Shown here in pieces: positions 24,331 through 33,481 of a stretch of 64,000 nucleotides of DNA. The stretch comes from JAUZRW01 sp034437755 (lineage in GTDB: Bacteria > Chloroflexota > Anaerolineae > Aggregatilineales > Phototrophicaceae): positions 3,598 to 67,597 of the forward strand of contig DAOTTV010000005.1 of the NCBI GenBank assembly GCA_034437755.1, in the 5' to 3' direction. The translations under genes and the position numbers were made by a program. Each line of letters starts with the position of its first letter. Position 1 is the first letter of the stretch. The notes under the pieces were generated by a model, which made no database searches, was not told the origin of the DNA, and saw nothing but the letters and a program-made list of their open reading frames with translations.

Positions 24331-25914
24331 ATGGCAGATTATGATATTCTGATTGTAGGCGCTGGGCATAACGCGCTAGTGTGCGGAGCGTATCTCGCCA
24401 AAGAGGGCTATCACGTCGGCTTGGTCGAGCGTCGCCCGAAGGCAGGGGGCGCGGTCGTCACCGAAGAACACGTCCCCGGCTATCACTTCGATCTCGGCGG
24501 GTCAGCGCATATTCTCATCAATCACACGTCCGTCGTCGATGATTTAAACCTGCGCGAGTATGGTCTGACGTATCTCGATTGTGATCCGATCTTCTTCGCG
24601 CCCTTCCCCGATGGCACGTCGATCACCGTTTACCGCGATATTGATAAAACCTGCGCGAGCATCGCACAGGTCAACGCGCACGATGCCGAAGCCTATCGGC
24701 AATTCGTCAACGAGTGGTGGCGCTTCGCCGAAGGCATGGTCGAGAGCTTCTTACACCCGCCGACCCCTTTTAATCTATTGCGCTATATGACGGTGCAAAG
24801 TGGCATGTGGCGCGATATGATCGGCAAGCTGAACGCTATCCGACGCGGGCATGGCGACTTTCTCCGGCGCACGTTTCAGGATGAGCGTGTACGCGCGATG
24901 ATCGCATGGATGGCGGCACAATCTGGCCCGCCGCCCAACGAAGCCTTCTCCGCACCCTTGGCGCTGTGGTTCCCGATGTATCACGTCAGCGGGATGAAAC
25001 GCCCACAGGGTGGATCGGGCATGTTAACGCAGGCACTCGCCCGTTATATCGACGATCACGGCGGCGATGTTCATCTCAATCAGCCAGTGACGCAGATTCT
25101 CGTCGCTGATGGACGCGCTGTCGGCGTGGAGACGGCGGACGGCACGCGCTTACTCGCCGATAAAGCGGTCGTATCGGGGGCGCATATCAAAGTCACGATG
25201 AAACTACTGGGCAATCACGCGCCCTATCGCGCCCGTCGTCGTGTCGAACGAGCGCGTACCGGCAACGGCATGGGCATGATCACGCGCTTTGCGATGCACG
25301 ACCTGCCCGATTACAGCGCCAAACCGAGCGGCGGCGACCCTGCCCCACATCATCAGGCGATTCAGTTCATCTCGCCCACAGTCGATTATCTCAATCAAGC
25401 TCATGCGGATTTCTTGCAGGGGCGACCGTCGAAAAATCCAGCCCTCGCCGTGATGACCGTCTCCGCTGTTGACCCGACCCTCGCCCCGCCGGATAAGCAT
25501 GTGATGTTCGTCTGGGGGCAGTATTACCCCTATCAGCTAGCGACCGGCGAGACGTGGGACGAAATCGGCAAGCGTGAGTCCGATCGGATGCTGGCAGTGC
25601 TGGCCGAGTACGCACCCAACATGACGCAAGAAGCGGTCGTCGGCGAATTAATCGAAACGCCGGTCTTTTTAGAGCGCGAGTTAGGGCTGGTCAAGGGCAA
25701 TATCATGCACCTTGAGATGAGTTCGGATCAGATGTTTTTCAATCGTCCGGCGCTGGGCATGGGCATGTACCGCGCACCGGTTGACGGGCTGTACCTGACC
25801 GGCGCAAGCACACACCCCGGCGGCGGCATCATGGGGGCGGCCGGGCGCAACGCGGCGCATACCATCATCCACGATCTCACGTCGCGCTTTCGCCTGTGGT
25901 CGCTCTTGCGCTAG
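24331..25914 (+). CDS. FAD-dependent oxidoreductase (phytoene desaturase / PYROXD2-like)
   Basis: 527 residues. The N-terminal Rossmann motif DILIVGAGHNALVCGAYLA (about 5-23) is followed by VERRPKAGGAVVTEEHVPGYHFDLGG, the signature of the COG1233 group. The C-terminal FAD motif GLYLTGASTHPGGGIMGAAGRNAA (about 490-513) closes the binding site. The residues resemble PYROXD2-like proteins more than true CrtI, and no crtB or other carotenoid genes are present, so the substrate is open. Confidence 0.88.
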   Translation: MADYDILIVGAGHNALVCGAYLAKEGYHVGLVERRPKAGGAVVTEEHVPGYHFDLGGSAHILINHTSVVDDLNLREYGLTYLDCDPIFFAPFPDGTSITVYRDIDKTCASIAQVNAHDAEAYRQFVNEWWRFAEGMVESFLHPPTPFNLLRYMTVQSGMWRDMIGKLNAIRRGHGDFLRRTFQDERVRAMIAWMAAQSGPPPNEAFSAPLALWFPMYHVSGMKRPQGGSGMLTQALARYIDDHGGDVHLNQPVTQILVADGRAVGVETADGTRLLADKAVVSGAHIKVTMKLLGNHAPYRARRRVERARTGNGMGMITRFAMHDLPDYSAKPSGGDPAPHHQAIQFISPTVDYLNQAHADFLQGRPSKNPALAVMTVSAVDPTLAPPDKHVMFVWGQYYPYQLATGETWDEIGKRESDRMLAVLAEYAPNMTQEAVVGELIETPVFLERELGLVKGNIMHLEMSSDQMFFNRPALGMGMYRAPVDGLYLTGASTHPGGGIMGAAGRNAAHTIIHDLTSRFRLWSLLR

Positions 25915-25927
25915 GCGCATCAAAATC

Positions 25928-26866
25928 TCATCCATCGCTGGGGCCTGTCGCGGCGACTGTCGGCAGGAAGACCGTATCATAGAGCGCATCGGCTGAGTCC
26001 GCGCGGACTAGCAGGGCGACGAGATAGGCTTGGTCGGCATCCTGTGCCATCGCCAGATGCAAGACTAGCGGCATATCAGGCGCGGCAACGTCGATGCGAT
26101 ACAGCGACCACTCCAGCGCATGATAGCGATCAATTTGCACGTCGTCGGGCAGGTCGGGCGGCAATTGTAGCTGGGTCAATAATGCCCGTGCGAACCCCAG
26201 CGCGCCGCCCTCAGTCGTCGCCTGCACCAGCAGAGTCGTGGGGTCGTCGGGGGTTTGCTGGCGCATGTACGCGCCGACGTTGACCGTCGCCCAACCGCTG
26301 GGAATCGCCGTTTGCAGGTTGAGATCAGCCAACACCACGCGCTCTAAGCCGAGATACGCGAGCAAATCGCCCGGACTCTGGTCGAATGTTTGCAGGATGG
26401 GCGTGAAGAGCGCCCCTTGATAGCGTCGATAGCGATCAGGCGACGTTTGCAGAATCAGCGCATAGGCTTGTGCGCCGTCGTCGGCAATCGCCACATCAAC
26501 CACCGCAATCTGTGCGGGAGCATCCGGCACGCGATAGGTCAGCGTGTATAAGCGCCATGTGTAGGTCGCGCCGCGCACTTGCCCGCTGTAGCGCGGTCGG
26601 GCGCTCACATCCGCGCCGAAGAGCGCCGCTAGCACCGCGTCGTCGTCCGGCTCAGGGTGCGTGACGTACAGAAAATAGGAGAGATTGTCGTCCGGCGCGA
26701 CGAACGCGCCCGCTTCGATGCGATCCCAGTTCGCCGGCACGAGCAGATGCACGCCGTCGATCGTCTGCACGCGCAAAGCCAAGCCCTCGTCGGTCTCCTG
26801 CGCGACGCTCGGCAGACTCATCAGCAGTAAACCCAGCAGACATAACATATACCAGCGACGCATCAT
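25928..26866 (-). CDS. Secreted protein of unknown function
   Basis: 312 residues with a signal peptide (MLCLLGLLLMSLPSVAQ, cleavage about residue 23). The mature part appears to contain two similar halves: LRVQTIDGVHLLVPANWDRIEAGAFVAP and LNLQTAIPSGWATVNVGAYMRQQ are related phrases, each followed by a beta-rich segment. This resembles a duplicated PsbP/DUF1795-like fold (inference). It heads a three-gene minus-strand cluster region together with two other unknowns upstream. Confidence 0.78.
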   Translation of the reverse strand: MMRRWYMLCLLGLLLMSLPSVAQETDEGLALRVQTIDGVHLLVPANWDRIEAGAFVAPDDNLSYFLYVTHPEPDDDAVLAALFGADVSARPRYSGQVRGATYTWRLYTLTYRVPDAPAQIAVVDVAIADDGAQAYALILQTSPDRYRRYQGALFTPILQTFDQSPGDLLAYLGLERVVLADLNLQTAIPSGWATVNVGAYMRQQTPDDPTTLLVQATTEGGALGFARALLTQLQLPPDLPDDVQIDRYHALEWSLYRIDVAAPDMPLVLHLAMAQDADQAYLVALLVRADSADALYDTVFLPTVAATGPSDG

Positions 26867-26881
26867 GACAATCCCCTCGCC

Positions 26882-27355
26882 TTAACTGTTGAGCAATTTA
26901 GGCATGATGCGATCCATCAGCACCGCCGTATCTTCGATCGATTGGAAGTCGTCAGCATAAGAGATGATGTCCAACTGCGGGTCGAAGCTCCAGAAGCCAG
27001 CCGCATCGTACAGATAGCGGATGTAGGTATAGCAGATGCCCAGCACGACCCGCGAATAGACGCTATACGCCATATAGGGGAAGAACAGAATAATCCCGCG
27101 ATCGTGGATGTAAAGCACGATGCCCATTGTCTCGTTGGGGTAATGCAGTTCAATATCGCCGCTCGGCCCTTGCAAGGGCACGAGATGCGGGTCTAGCCGG
27201 AGCATGTGGCGGGCGAGTGCTTTCCGGCGCAACTTACGCACGGGCCAGTAGGCTTCGGGCTGTTCGCCATTTTGACCGTTTTCGTAAAGCCACGCCATCA
27301 TCGTCGGGGTCAGCTTGCCGGTTTTCGGCACGTAGAGATGGATTTCGTAGTTCAT
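26882..27355 (-). CDS. Hypothetical protein
   Basis: 157 residues, not recognised. MNYEIHLYVPKTGKLTPTMMAWL at the start; aromatic-rich middle (FFPYMAYSVYSRVVLGICYTYIRYLYD) that could be one or two membrane-associated helices. It lies 8 bp downstream of the membrane protein gene and 15 bp upstream of the secreted-protein gene, suggesting a three-gene operon. Confidence 0.7.
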   Translation of the reverse strand: MNYEIHLYVPKTGKLTPTMMAWLYENGQNGEQPEAYWPVRKLRRKALARHMLRLDPHLVPLQGPSGDIELHYPNETMGIVLYIHDRGIILFFPYMAYSVYSRVVLGICYTYIRYLYDAAGFWSFDPQLDIISYADDFQSIEDTAVLMDRIMPKLLNS

Positions 27356-27363
27356 GCGCGGGC

Positions 27364-28137
27364 TTATCCTTTGGCTGTGCGGGTAGATGACCGTTGCTTG
27401 AGCAGGGCAATGAACACCACCACGTTATCAATCTCGGTCACGGCGACCTGCGCCCATGCGGAGTCGGTTTGCGTCTGGATGATGAGCGTGCCATCCTGTA
27501 CGCGATAACCGCTGATTTCATGCCAGAAGATGTCGCGTCCTGCATGTTCGAGACCTTCGCGCCTCGCTTTGAGATGATCGCCGAACCACACCGCCTGCCC
27601 ATCGTCCAGTTGTTGGCGCACCTGCTGGCTCTGCTGGCGACTGATGAGCGCATCAAGCCGATTGATGAGCTGGACAGTATCGGAGTAGAGATTGTTGACG
27701 CGGATGATCTCTTCGTCGCTGGTCAACATGCGATAATCGTAGAGCGTGCCCAGCCCGGCGATGCCTTCGATATTCTGGCGCACGCGCACAATCGCCTCGT
27801 AGGCGATGCTCGCTACCCGCGAGCCTTCGCGATAGGTGAAGCCCGTCTCGTACAGCACAATCTCACGATTCCACAGATGCAGGATATACCACAGGATCGC
27901 GCCCGCGATCACGGCGAACACCATCGGTAAGAAGATCGCCGCGACATCATCGGGCACGTTCCAGAATAATAACTGGACGATGCCGCCCGCCACGCCGTAG
28001 ACCACGCCGCCAATGATGACCATCGCTATGCGGCGGCTGGGATGATGCGAGAGGTACTTGCCGAATTTGGGATGGGGGGCGAAGATGCTCTCGCCGGTGC
28101 TTGTCTCGCTCATAGTGCGTTGCTTATCCTCATTCAT
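27364..28137 (-). CDS. Two-TM membrane protein with PH-like domain (DUF6585-like)
   Basis: 257 residues. Two hydrophobic segments at about 38-60 and 67-87 (MVIIGGVVYGVAGGIVQLLFW; IFLPMVFAVIAGAILWYILHLW), then two beta-rich repeats: LYETGFTYREGSRVASIAYEAIVRV and DIFWHEISGYRVQDGTLIIQTQ. These resemble the DUF6585 pattern of bacterial PH-like membrane proteins. First gene of the apparent three-gene unit. The start could also be the ATG at 28113. Confidence 0.7.
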   Translation of the reverse strand: MNEDKQRTMSETSTGESIFAPHPKFGKYLSHHPSRRIAMVIIGGVVYGVAGGIVQLLFWNVPDDVAAIFLPMVFAVIAGAILWYILHLWNREIVLYETGFTYREGSRVASIAYEAIVRVRQNIEGIAGLGTLYDYRMLTSDEEIIRVNNLYSDTVQLINRLDALISRQQSQQVRQQLDDGQAVWFGDHLKARREGLEHAGRDIFWHEISGYRVQDGTLIIQTQTDSAWAQVAVTEIDNVVVFIALLKQRSSTRTAKG

Positions 28138-28189
28138 TTGCTCATGTCAAGCATATGCGTTTTTGCGTGTTTGCTCAAGTGCGACCGGC

Positions 28190-29626
28190 TCACTCCGTCA
28201 CGAGATGCAAGACCAGCACGTAATCGCCGCTTGTCGCACCACTCGCACGGACGATGATATTGGCGAAGGCGGCACCGGCATCCGGGAAGGTGATGTCGTC
28301 AATCTCGACCTGCACCAGCGAATCCTGCGCGAATGTCGCTAGCGTCTGCGCGTCGAGGACGACTTCAGCGCCATCGAGCGCGGGCGTGTTCGGGTCACAG
28401 CGCGTCGTGCCAGCATCATCACATTGGTGCGTGCCCGTCGGCGTGTTGACCGTCAGCATCGTATCCAGATCGCTATCGGTGGCGATGGCGTAAACATCGG
28501 CAATGCTGAAGGCTTCTAACATACCGACCGATACATCGAGCGTGATGTTATCCTCCGGACGCTCTGCCGTGAGCGTGCCGCCTTCGATGATGACCACCAG
28601 TTCACCCGCGACGCTGTCCTTGCTGGCGAGCGTCACCTGTGCGCCCAACGGCATGACCTGTGCGCTATCAAACGCGCCCTCTGCGATCACAGTCGGCAGG
28701 CGCACCGCATAATCGAGCGCGCCGGCGGTGTCGTCGTAGCAGGTCGCATCGGCTACCAGAAGCGGATCAATATCGCCCGCGCCCAGTGCCGTCACACGCC
28801 AGGCATCATCGCCCACCGGCAACAGAAGCCGGATACCGTTCTGCGATAACAGGCGATCATCACAGCTGACCGTCACGCGCCCGTCGTCGGTCGTGCCTAA
28901 TACCGCCTGACCATCGCCCGCCGTGATCGTCCCCGTGCCCAGATGCAAGACCAGCGCATACCGCCCGACACTGCGCCCGACGGTGATCGTCGCTGTGGCG
29001 GGGCTGGTGGGCAGGGGCGCACGGATGGCGACTGCACTGCTATCGAAGGGCGTGACCAGCAGGCTATCGCTGACCGGTTGTGCGCTCACCCCGTCCACGC
29101 TCATCATCGGGGCGAAATCGTCTTGCAAGGGGAAGAGATACGCGCTCGCTTGTACGCCGGATGCGATCATCGCCGGTGTGATCGCCAGCGTATACCTATG
29201 ATCGCGGGTCGCCAGATCGAGAAATTCGCCTTCGACCACCGTCAGCAGTTCGCCGGCGCGTCCGTTCGCCGTGCCGACGCGCACGCGATTCTCGCCTTCG
29301 TCGATCACGATTTCCTGTGCGCTGAAGTCATCGCCGCTGGTCGTCCCGCTGGTCGGCGTGCTGATTTCGTAGGTGCTGGCGAGATCGCTGAAGGGATTGC
29401 AATAGGTGAAGTCGTCCGGCGCGACCACGCCCACGATCGGATCGAGCGTGGTGATTGCCAGTGCCGTCACGACGAATTCAAAGGTCTCATCGTCGATCGG
29501 CGGCAGGGTCATCTCTAGCTGTGACGTGAAGCGCGAGCCATCATCGCAGGTCACCTGCTGGGCATGGGTCGGGCTTGCCGCTACGATCAAGCTCAGGGTG
29601 AGCAGTACAAACATCAAATAGCGCAT
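28190..29626 (-). CDS. Large secreted protein, beta-rich, unknown function
   Basis: 478 residues after the start at 29626, which begins a signal peptide (MRYLMFVLLTLSLIVAASPTHAQ). The mature protein is Asp/Thr/Val-rich with recurring phrases such as GRYALVLHLGTGTI and GDYVLVLHL, ending about 12 residues before the C-terminus. I read it as several similar beta-sandwich repeats of about 100-150 residues, possibly PPC-like prepeptidase domains (inference). Five to seven Cys are present. AAGGA lies 11 bases before the start. Confidence 0.75.
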   Translation of the reverse strand: MRYLMFVLLTLSLIVAASPTHAQQVTCDDGSRFTSQLEMTLPPIDDETFEFVVTALAITTLDPIVGVVAPDDFTYCNPFSDLASTYEISTPTSGTTSGDDFSAQEIVIDEGENRVRVGTANGRAGELLTVVEGEFLDLATRDHRYTLAITPAMIASGVQASAYLFPLQDDFAPMMSVDGVSAQPVSDSLLVTPFDSSAVAIRAPLPTSPATATITVGRSVGRYALVLHLGTGTITAGDGQAVLGTTDDGRVTVSCDDRLLSQNGIRLLLPVGDDAWRVTALGAGDIDPLLVADATCYDDTAGALDYAVRLPTVIAEGAFDSAQVMPLGAQVTLASKDSVAGELVVIIEGGTLTAERPEDNITLDVSVGMLEAFSIADVYAIATDSDLDTMLTVNTPTGTHQCDDAGTTRCDPNTPALDGAEVVLDAQTLATFAQDSLVQVEIDDITFPDAGAAFANIIVRASGATSGDYVLVLHLVTE

Positions 29627-29775
29627 CGAGCGATTTGTCCTTCGGGTGTATGGCTGGTCTCGCTGTTCATTATAGCACAGCCCGCCACCGTGCAATCTTC
29701 ACCGCCTGTTCACATTTGTCGGTATAATTGAGAGCAAATCACTGACTGAGAACACACTTGAGGAGAGAGCAGATT

Positions 29776-30771
29776 ATGGCTAGCCCCGCGCCCGATAACA
29801 TGAGCATCGAAGAATTTAGCGATATTGCCCAGCGCATCGAGTCCGAAGTGGCGAAGGTCATCGTTGGGCAGGGCGGTGTCGTCCGCGCCGCGATCATCTG
29901 TGTGCTTGCTGGTCGCCATGCCCTGCTTGAAGGCGTGCCGGGGCTAGGCAAGACGATGCTGATTCGCACCCTGGCAGACGTGCTAGATTTACGCTTCTCG
30001 CGGATTCAGTTCACGCCGGATTTGATGCCCGCCGACATCATCGGCACCGATATTTTAGAAGAAGCCGAAGACGGACGGCGCGAATTTCGCTTTCAACACG
30101 GGCCGATCTTCGCCAATCTCGTCCTCGCGGATGAGATCAACCGCGCCACGCCCAAGACACAATCCGCCATGTTAGAAGCCATGCAAGAAAAAACGGTGAC
30201 CGTCGCCGGAAGACGCTATGAGATGCAACGTCCCTTCTTCGTGCTAGCGACGCAAAACCCGCTCGATATGGAAGGCACGTATCCCCTGCCAGAAGCCCAG
30301 CTCGATCGCTTTCTGTTCAAGGTCGATGTGCGCTTCCCCTCTGTGGACGAACTGGTGACGATCATCAACCGCACCACCAGCACCGACACGCCACAGGCTA
30401 GCCAGATTGCCAAGGGCGAGGACGTGCAACGCATGGGGCAACTCGCCCTGAATATACCAATCAACAGCGCCATCAGCGAGTACGTCGCCCGTTTGATCGT
30501 CGCCACCCACCCCGATAGCGATCAATCAATTGTGATGGTGCGGCGCTTCGTCAGCACCGGCGCAAGCCCACGCGGGGCACAAGCCCTCATCATCGGCGCG
30601 AAGATCAACGCGCTCTTAGACGGTCGCTTCAACGTGGCGTATGACGATATTGCGGCGGTCGCGCACGCGGCGTTACGGCATCGCATCCTGCTGAACTTTG
30701 AAGGGCAGGCTGAAGGCATCAAGACCGATGACATCGTGACCGACCTGCTGGAAACCGTCAAAAAGCGCTGA
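29776..30771 (+). CDS. MoxR-family AAA+ ATPase
   Basis: 331 residues. Walker A GVPGLGKT (about 53-60), FTPDLMPADIIGTD, Walker B LVLADEINRATPKTQSAML (about 116-134), sensor ATQNPLDMEGTYPLPEAQLDRFLFKV and a C-terminal lid. MoxR proteins act as chaperone-like ATPases with VWA partners. The usual DUF58/transglutaminase neighbours are absent; the only VWA protein in the window is 11 kb away. The ATG at 29776 follows GAGGAGAG. The stop codon is one base from the end of the convergent gene. Confidence 0.93.
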   Translation: MASPAPDNMSIEEFSDIAQRIESEVAKVIVGQGGVVRAAIICVLAGRHALLEGVPGLGKTMLIRTLADVLDLRFSRIQFTPDLMPADIIGTDILEEAEDGRREFRFQHGPIFANLVLADEINRATPKTQSAMLEAMQEKTVTVAGRRYEMQRPFFVLATQNPLDMEGTYPLPEAQLDRFLFKVDVRFPSVDELVTIINRTTSTDTPQASQIAKGEDVQRMGQLALNIPINSAISEYVARLIVATHPDSDQSIVMVRRFVSTGASPRGAQALIIGAKINALLDGRFNVAYDDIAAVAHAALRHRILLNFEGQAEGIKTDDIVTDLLETVKKR

Positions 30772-30772
30772 A

Positions 30773-31537
30773 TCAGGAGTTCTTGCGCGGTGGCAGGCGC
30801 ACGGGCGGCTTTCGTCCCCCGCCCTCGCCATTACGATCGCGCTTGTGCCGCCCGATGAGCGGGTTCAAGGGGATTTGCACCCTGAACATCTTGCCGGTTT
30901 CGGTCAGCGGGTCGTCTGGCGGCGGTTCCGGGATGTTGGGCGGTTTGGGCGATGGTTGCTTGCCCTGCTGTTTCAACTGTTGGAACAGGGGGCGGGCGAA
31001 GCTGGTCAGGGCAATGTGCTTGATCGGCAATTGCAACATATCATGCAGGATGATGATGCCATCGCGCACCATTTGATCGTAACTATCACGATCGATGCTC
31101 TGCCCGTCGAGCGCATCGAGGATGATCGCCATCACGCCGCGCAATTCTGCTTCAGAGACCAGCTTGTCGTGTTGCTTCAGCGCGAGGAAAGGCACGATGT
31201 AACCGCCGAGGGCTTCCATCACTGCTTTGACCGCACCCTGAATGACGACGACGGGCGGGTGCTGATTATCGGCATAAGTCGCGCGTAAATCCCGAAATGA
31301 CGGGAACAAACGCCCGATAATTAAGGTGTAGAGGCTTCCGTACATCGATACCCACTTGTTGACGATCGCATCCGTGTTCTGGTCGGGCATATCTGCCGTG
31401 ACGACGAGAACGCCATGACGGGCTAGACCGTCGGCTAACATCTGTAAGCGGGTGTTGTCATCCGGCAGGGTGTGAAGCAGATGAAACGCATGTTGATGCG
31501 CTAATTTGGTCAAAACGCGCTCGATACGGATGCTCAT
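30773..31537 (-). CDS. Hypothetical protein with Pro-rich basic tail
   Basis: 254 residues, family not recognised. The first 190 residues are helical/mixed (HAFHLLHTLPDDNTRLQMLADGL; GVLVVTADMPDQNTDAIVNKW), the last 60 are Pro/Lys/Arg-rich (PKPPNIPEPPPDDP; GGGRKPPVRLPPRKN). Tail-to-tail with moxR, separated by one base. Confidence 0.7.
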   Translation of the reverse strand: MSIRIERVLTKLAHQHAFHLLHTLPDDNTRLQMLADGLARHGVLVVTADMPDQNTDAIVNKWVSMYGSLYTLIIGRLFPSFRDLRATYADNQHPPVVVIQGAVKAVMEALGGYIVPFLALKQHDKLVSEAELRGVMAIILDALDGQSIDRDSYDQMVRDGIIILHDMLQLPIKHIALTSFARPLFQQLKQQGKQPSPKPPNIPEPPPDDPLTETGKMFRVQIPLNPLIGRHKRDRNGEGGGRKPPVRLPPRKNS

Positions 31538-31666
31538 CGCAATCTACTTTTCTAATAGACTAGCAGGTAACAATAGTATAAACAAATCCACATTAAATCT
31601 CAACGTGACTATCGTCGCATTTTGTAACAATAGTCCGTGAGCAATCAGGCTGGGTCAGGTGGCGGG

Positions 31667-32476
31667 TTACTGTTCGCTGCTTTGTTCGGGCGTGGTTTCT
31701 AAGTCTTTGTCGCGGTGGTCTTCGTTGGCGCGGACGAGCGTCATCACTTTGAACAACTCGGCATAGGGCACACCGACGCGCTCGCCACTGGCGGCGTTGC
31801 GCTCGCGGATGAATTTTAACGCGCCGTTTTCGAGGTCGTCGCCCGTGCCCAATTGTGAGGCGTGCGCGCGCAGGGTGTCCATCTTCTTCTCAAGCGTCGG
31901 CGTGATGTCAACGTAATGCGTCGGCTGGGTCGAGAGCGTCAGGTATAGCTCTTTGACTTTGTGCGGTTCGTAGCCGTCGTCCAGCAAATCGGTGAAGATC
32001 GGGCGCGTCTCGGAACTGGGGAAGGTCGCATAGATCGCGGCTTCGCCGGCGGCGCGATGATCGGGATGATTGATATAGCCATCGCCCACGAAGACCGTCG
32101 TCGGGTCTTGGCACACGACGCGATCGGGTTTTAGCTCGCGGATGATGCGCGTCAACTGTTTGCGTAACGCCAGCGTCGGTTGCAAGGTGCCATCTTCATA
32201 GCCCAAGAAACGCACGTCCTCGACGCCGATCGCCCGTGCGGCTTCAATTTGCTCGGTTTTGCGCGTCTCCGCCAGTTCTGCGCGCACGATGCCCGGCTCG
32301 TTGCTCCCCGCGCCGCCATCCGTGATGATGACATACGAGACATCCGCCCCTTCTTCGATCCACTTCGCCAGACTGCCCGCCATCCCGAATTCAATATCAT
32401 CATGATGGGCAACAATCGCCAGAATTTTGATCGGCTCTGCTAGTGGTTCAACCGCTTGTAATGTGTGGTCACTCAT
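31667..32476 (-). CDS. PIG-L (LmbE-like) deacetylase
   Basis: 269 residues. Zn-binding motif AHHDDIEFG (about 22-30) and NHPDHRAAG (about 136-144), the hallmark of GlcNAc-PI/LmbE deacetylases. VIITDGGAGSNEPG and RKTEQIEAARAIGV are family-typical. Members deacetylate N-acetylglucosaminyl compounds such as those leading to bacillithiol or mycothiol; no biosynthetic partner is nearby, so the substrate is open. Confidence 0.92.
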   Translation of the reverse strand: MSDHTLQAVEPLAEPIKILAIVAHHDDIEFGMAGSLAKWIEEGADVSYVIITDGGAGSNEPGIVRAELAETRKTEQIEAARAIGVEDVRFLGYEDGTLQPTLALRKQLTRIIRELKPDRVVCQDPTTVFVGDGYINHPDHRAAGEAAIYATFPSSETRPIFTDLLDDGYEPHKVKELYLTLSTQPTHYVDITPTLEKKMDTLRAHASQLGTGDDLENGALKFIRERNAASGERVGVPYAELFKVMTLVRANEDHRDKDLETTPEQSSEQ

Positions 32477-32636
32477 GAGTCGCTATCCTCTCTGTGATCT
32501 TCGGTCACGTCTGCTGTTTGCGACAGGTCGATATGGATTGATCTTACGTGAGCATATGTAATAATACTGTGAGAGCTTGATGACCTCACTGTTTGTTAAA
32601 AATATTCAGAGATATAATGAAATGATGGACATAGCA

Positions 32637-32655
32637 TAACTACTCAGCCCTCACC
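32637..32655 (+). repeat. Half of a type-B terminus
   Basis: TAACTACTCAGCCCTCACC matches the left end of type-B elements, but no opposite end follows. It ends about 17 bp before the GNAT start codon, so a solo end may now form part of that gene's leader. Confidence 0.55.
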
Positions 32656-32672
32656 AAATAATAGGATGCTGT

Positions 32673-33449
32673 ATGGCGATTGACTATCGGCATTTGACAA
32701 CAACTGAAACCTTTGAACAGGTCACCGATTTAGAGATTTTAATCTGGCAGGTTGACCCGCGCCACGCGGTTACATTTCATACCTTGCATATTATCGTTCA
32801 TACAGGTGGATGCGTCATCGGCGCGTGGGATGGCGAGCAACTGGTGGGCTTCGTCATCGGCTTTGCGATGCACGATACGGATCGACTGTGGTCGCACATT
32901 GCCGCCGTCCATCCCGATTATCAGGGGCGCGGTATCGGCGCGGCGCTCAAACATCGCCAGCGCGACTGGGCACGCGAACAGGGCTATCGCGTCATCCACT
33001 GGACGTATGACCCGCTGATGCGCGCCAACGCGAATTTTAACTTTCGCCATCTGGGCGTGACGGTCACGACTTATCATGAGAACTTCTACGGCATGATGAA
33101 CGATGGCTTGAACGCGGGCTTACCGACCGATCGCTTTCAGGTGACGTGGACGACGGACGCACCCGCTGATGCGCCTGCACCGCCTGCTGATGCGCCGTTT
33201 TTGCTGACGCTGGACGCTGATCAGCACCCGCACGTTGCCACTGTACCCACAGCTGACTGGCATTTTGTCGCTATCCCGCGCGATATTGCCGCGCTCAAAC
33301 GATCGCAACCACCGATCGCACAGAACTGGCGCATGACTCTGCGCCGCGTCGTACAGGACGCGCTCGCACAGGGGTATCAGGTTGTCGATTTTGTCGAACG
33401 TTCGGGGCTGGATGCGTACGCGCTCTATCGCCCACCCGTAGATCAATGA
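32673..33449 (+). CDS. GNAT-superfamily acetyltransferase (COG3375-like)
   Basis: 258 residues. GNAT motif A is IAAVHPDYQGRGIGAALKHRQRDWAR (about 75-100), preceded by LVGFVIGFAMHD and followed by VIHWTYDPLMRANANFNFRHLGV, typical of the COG3375 predicted acetyltransferases. A second, less conserved half (about 165-258) is present. Acceptor unknown. The next gene starts 32 bp downstream on the same strand. Confidence 0.87.
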   Translation: MAIDYRHLTTTETFEQVTDLEILIWQVDPRHAVTFHTLHIIVHTGGCVIGAWDGEQLVGFVIGFAMHDTDRLWSHIAAVHPDYQGRGIGAALKHRQRDWAREQGYRVIHWTYDPLMRANANFNFRHLGVTVTTYHENFYGMMNDGLNAGLPTDRFQVTWTTDAPADAPAPPADAPFLLTLDADQHPHVATVPTADWHFVAIPRDIAALKRSQPPIAQNWRMTLRRVVQDALAQGYQVVDFVERSGLDAYALYRPPVDQ

Positions 33450-33481
33450 TACATTTGCACATTTATAGATTGTAGCTAACG

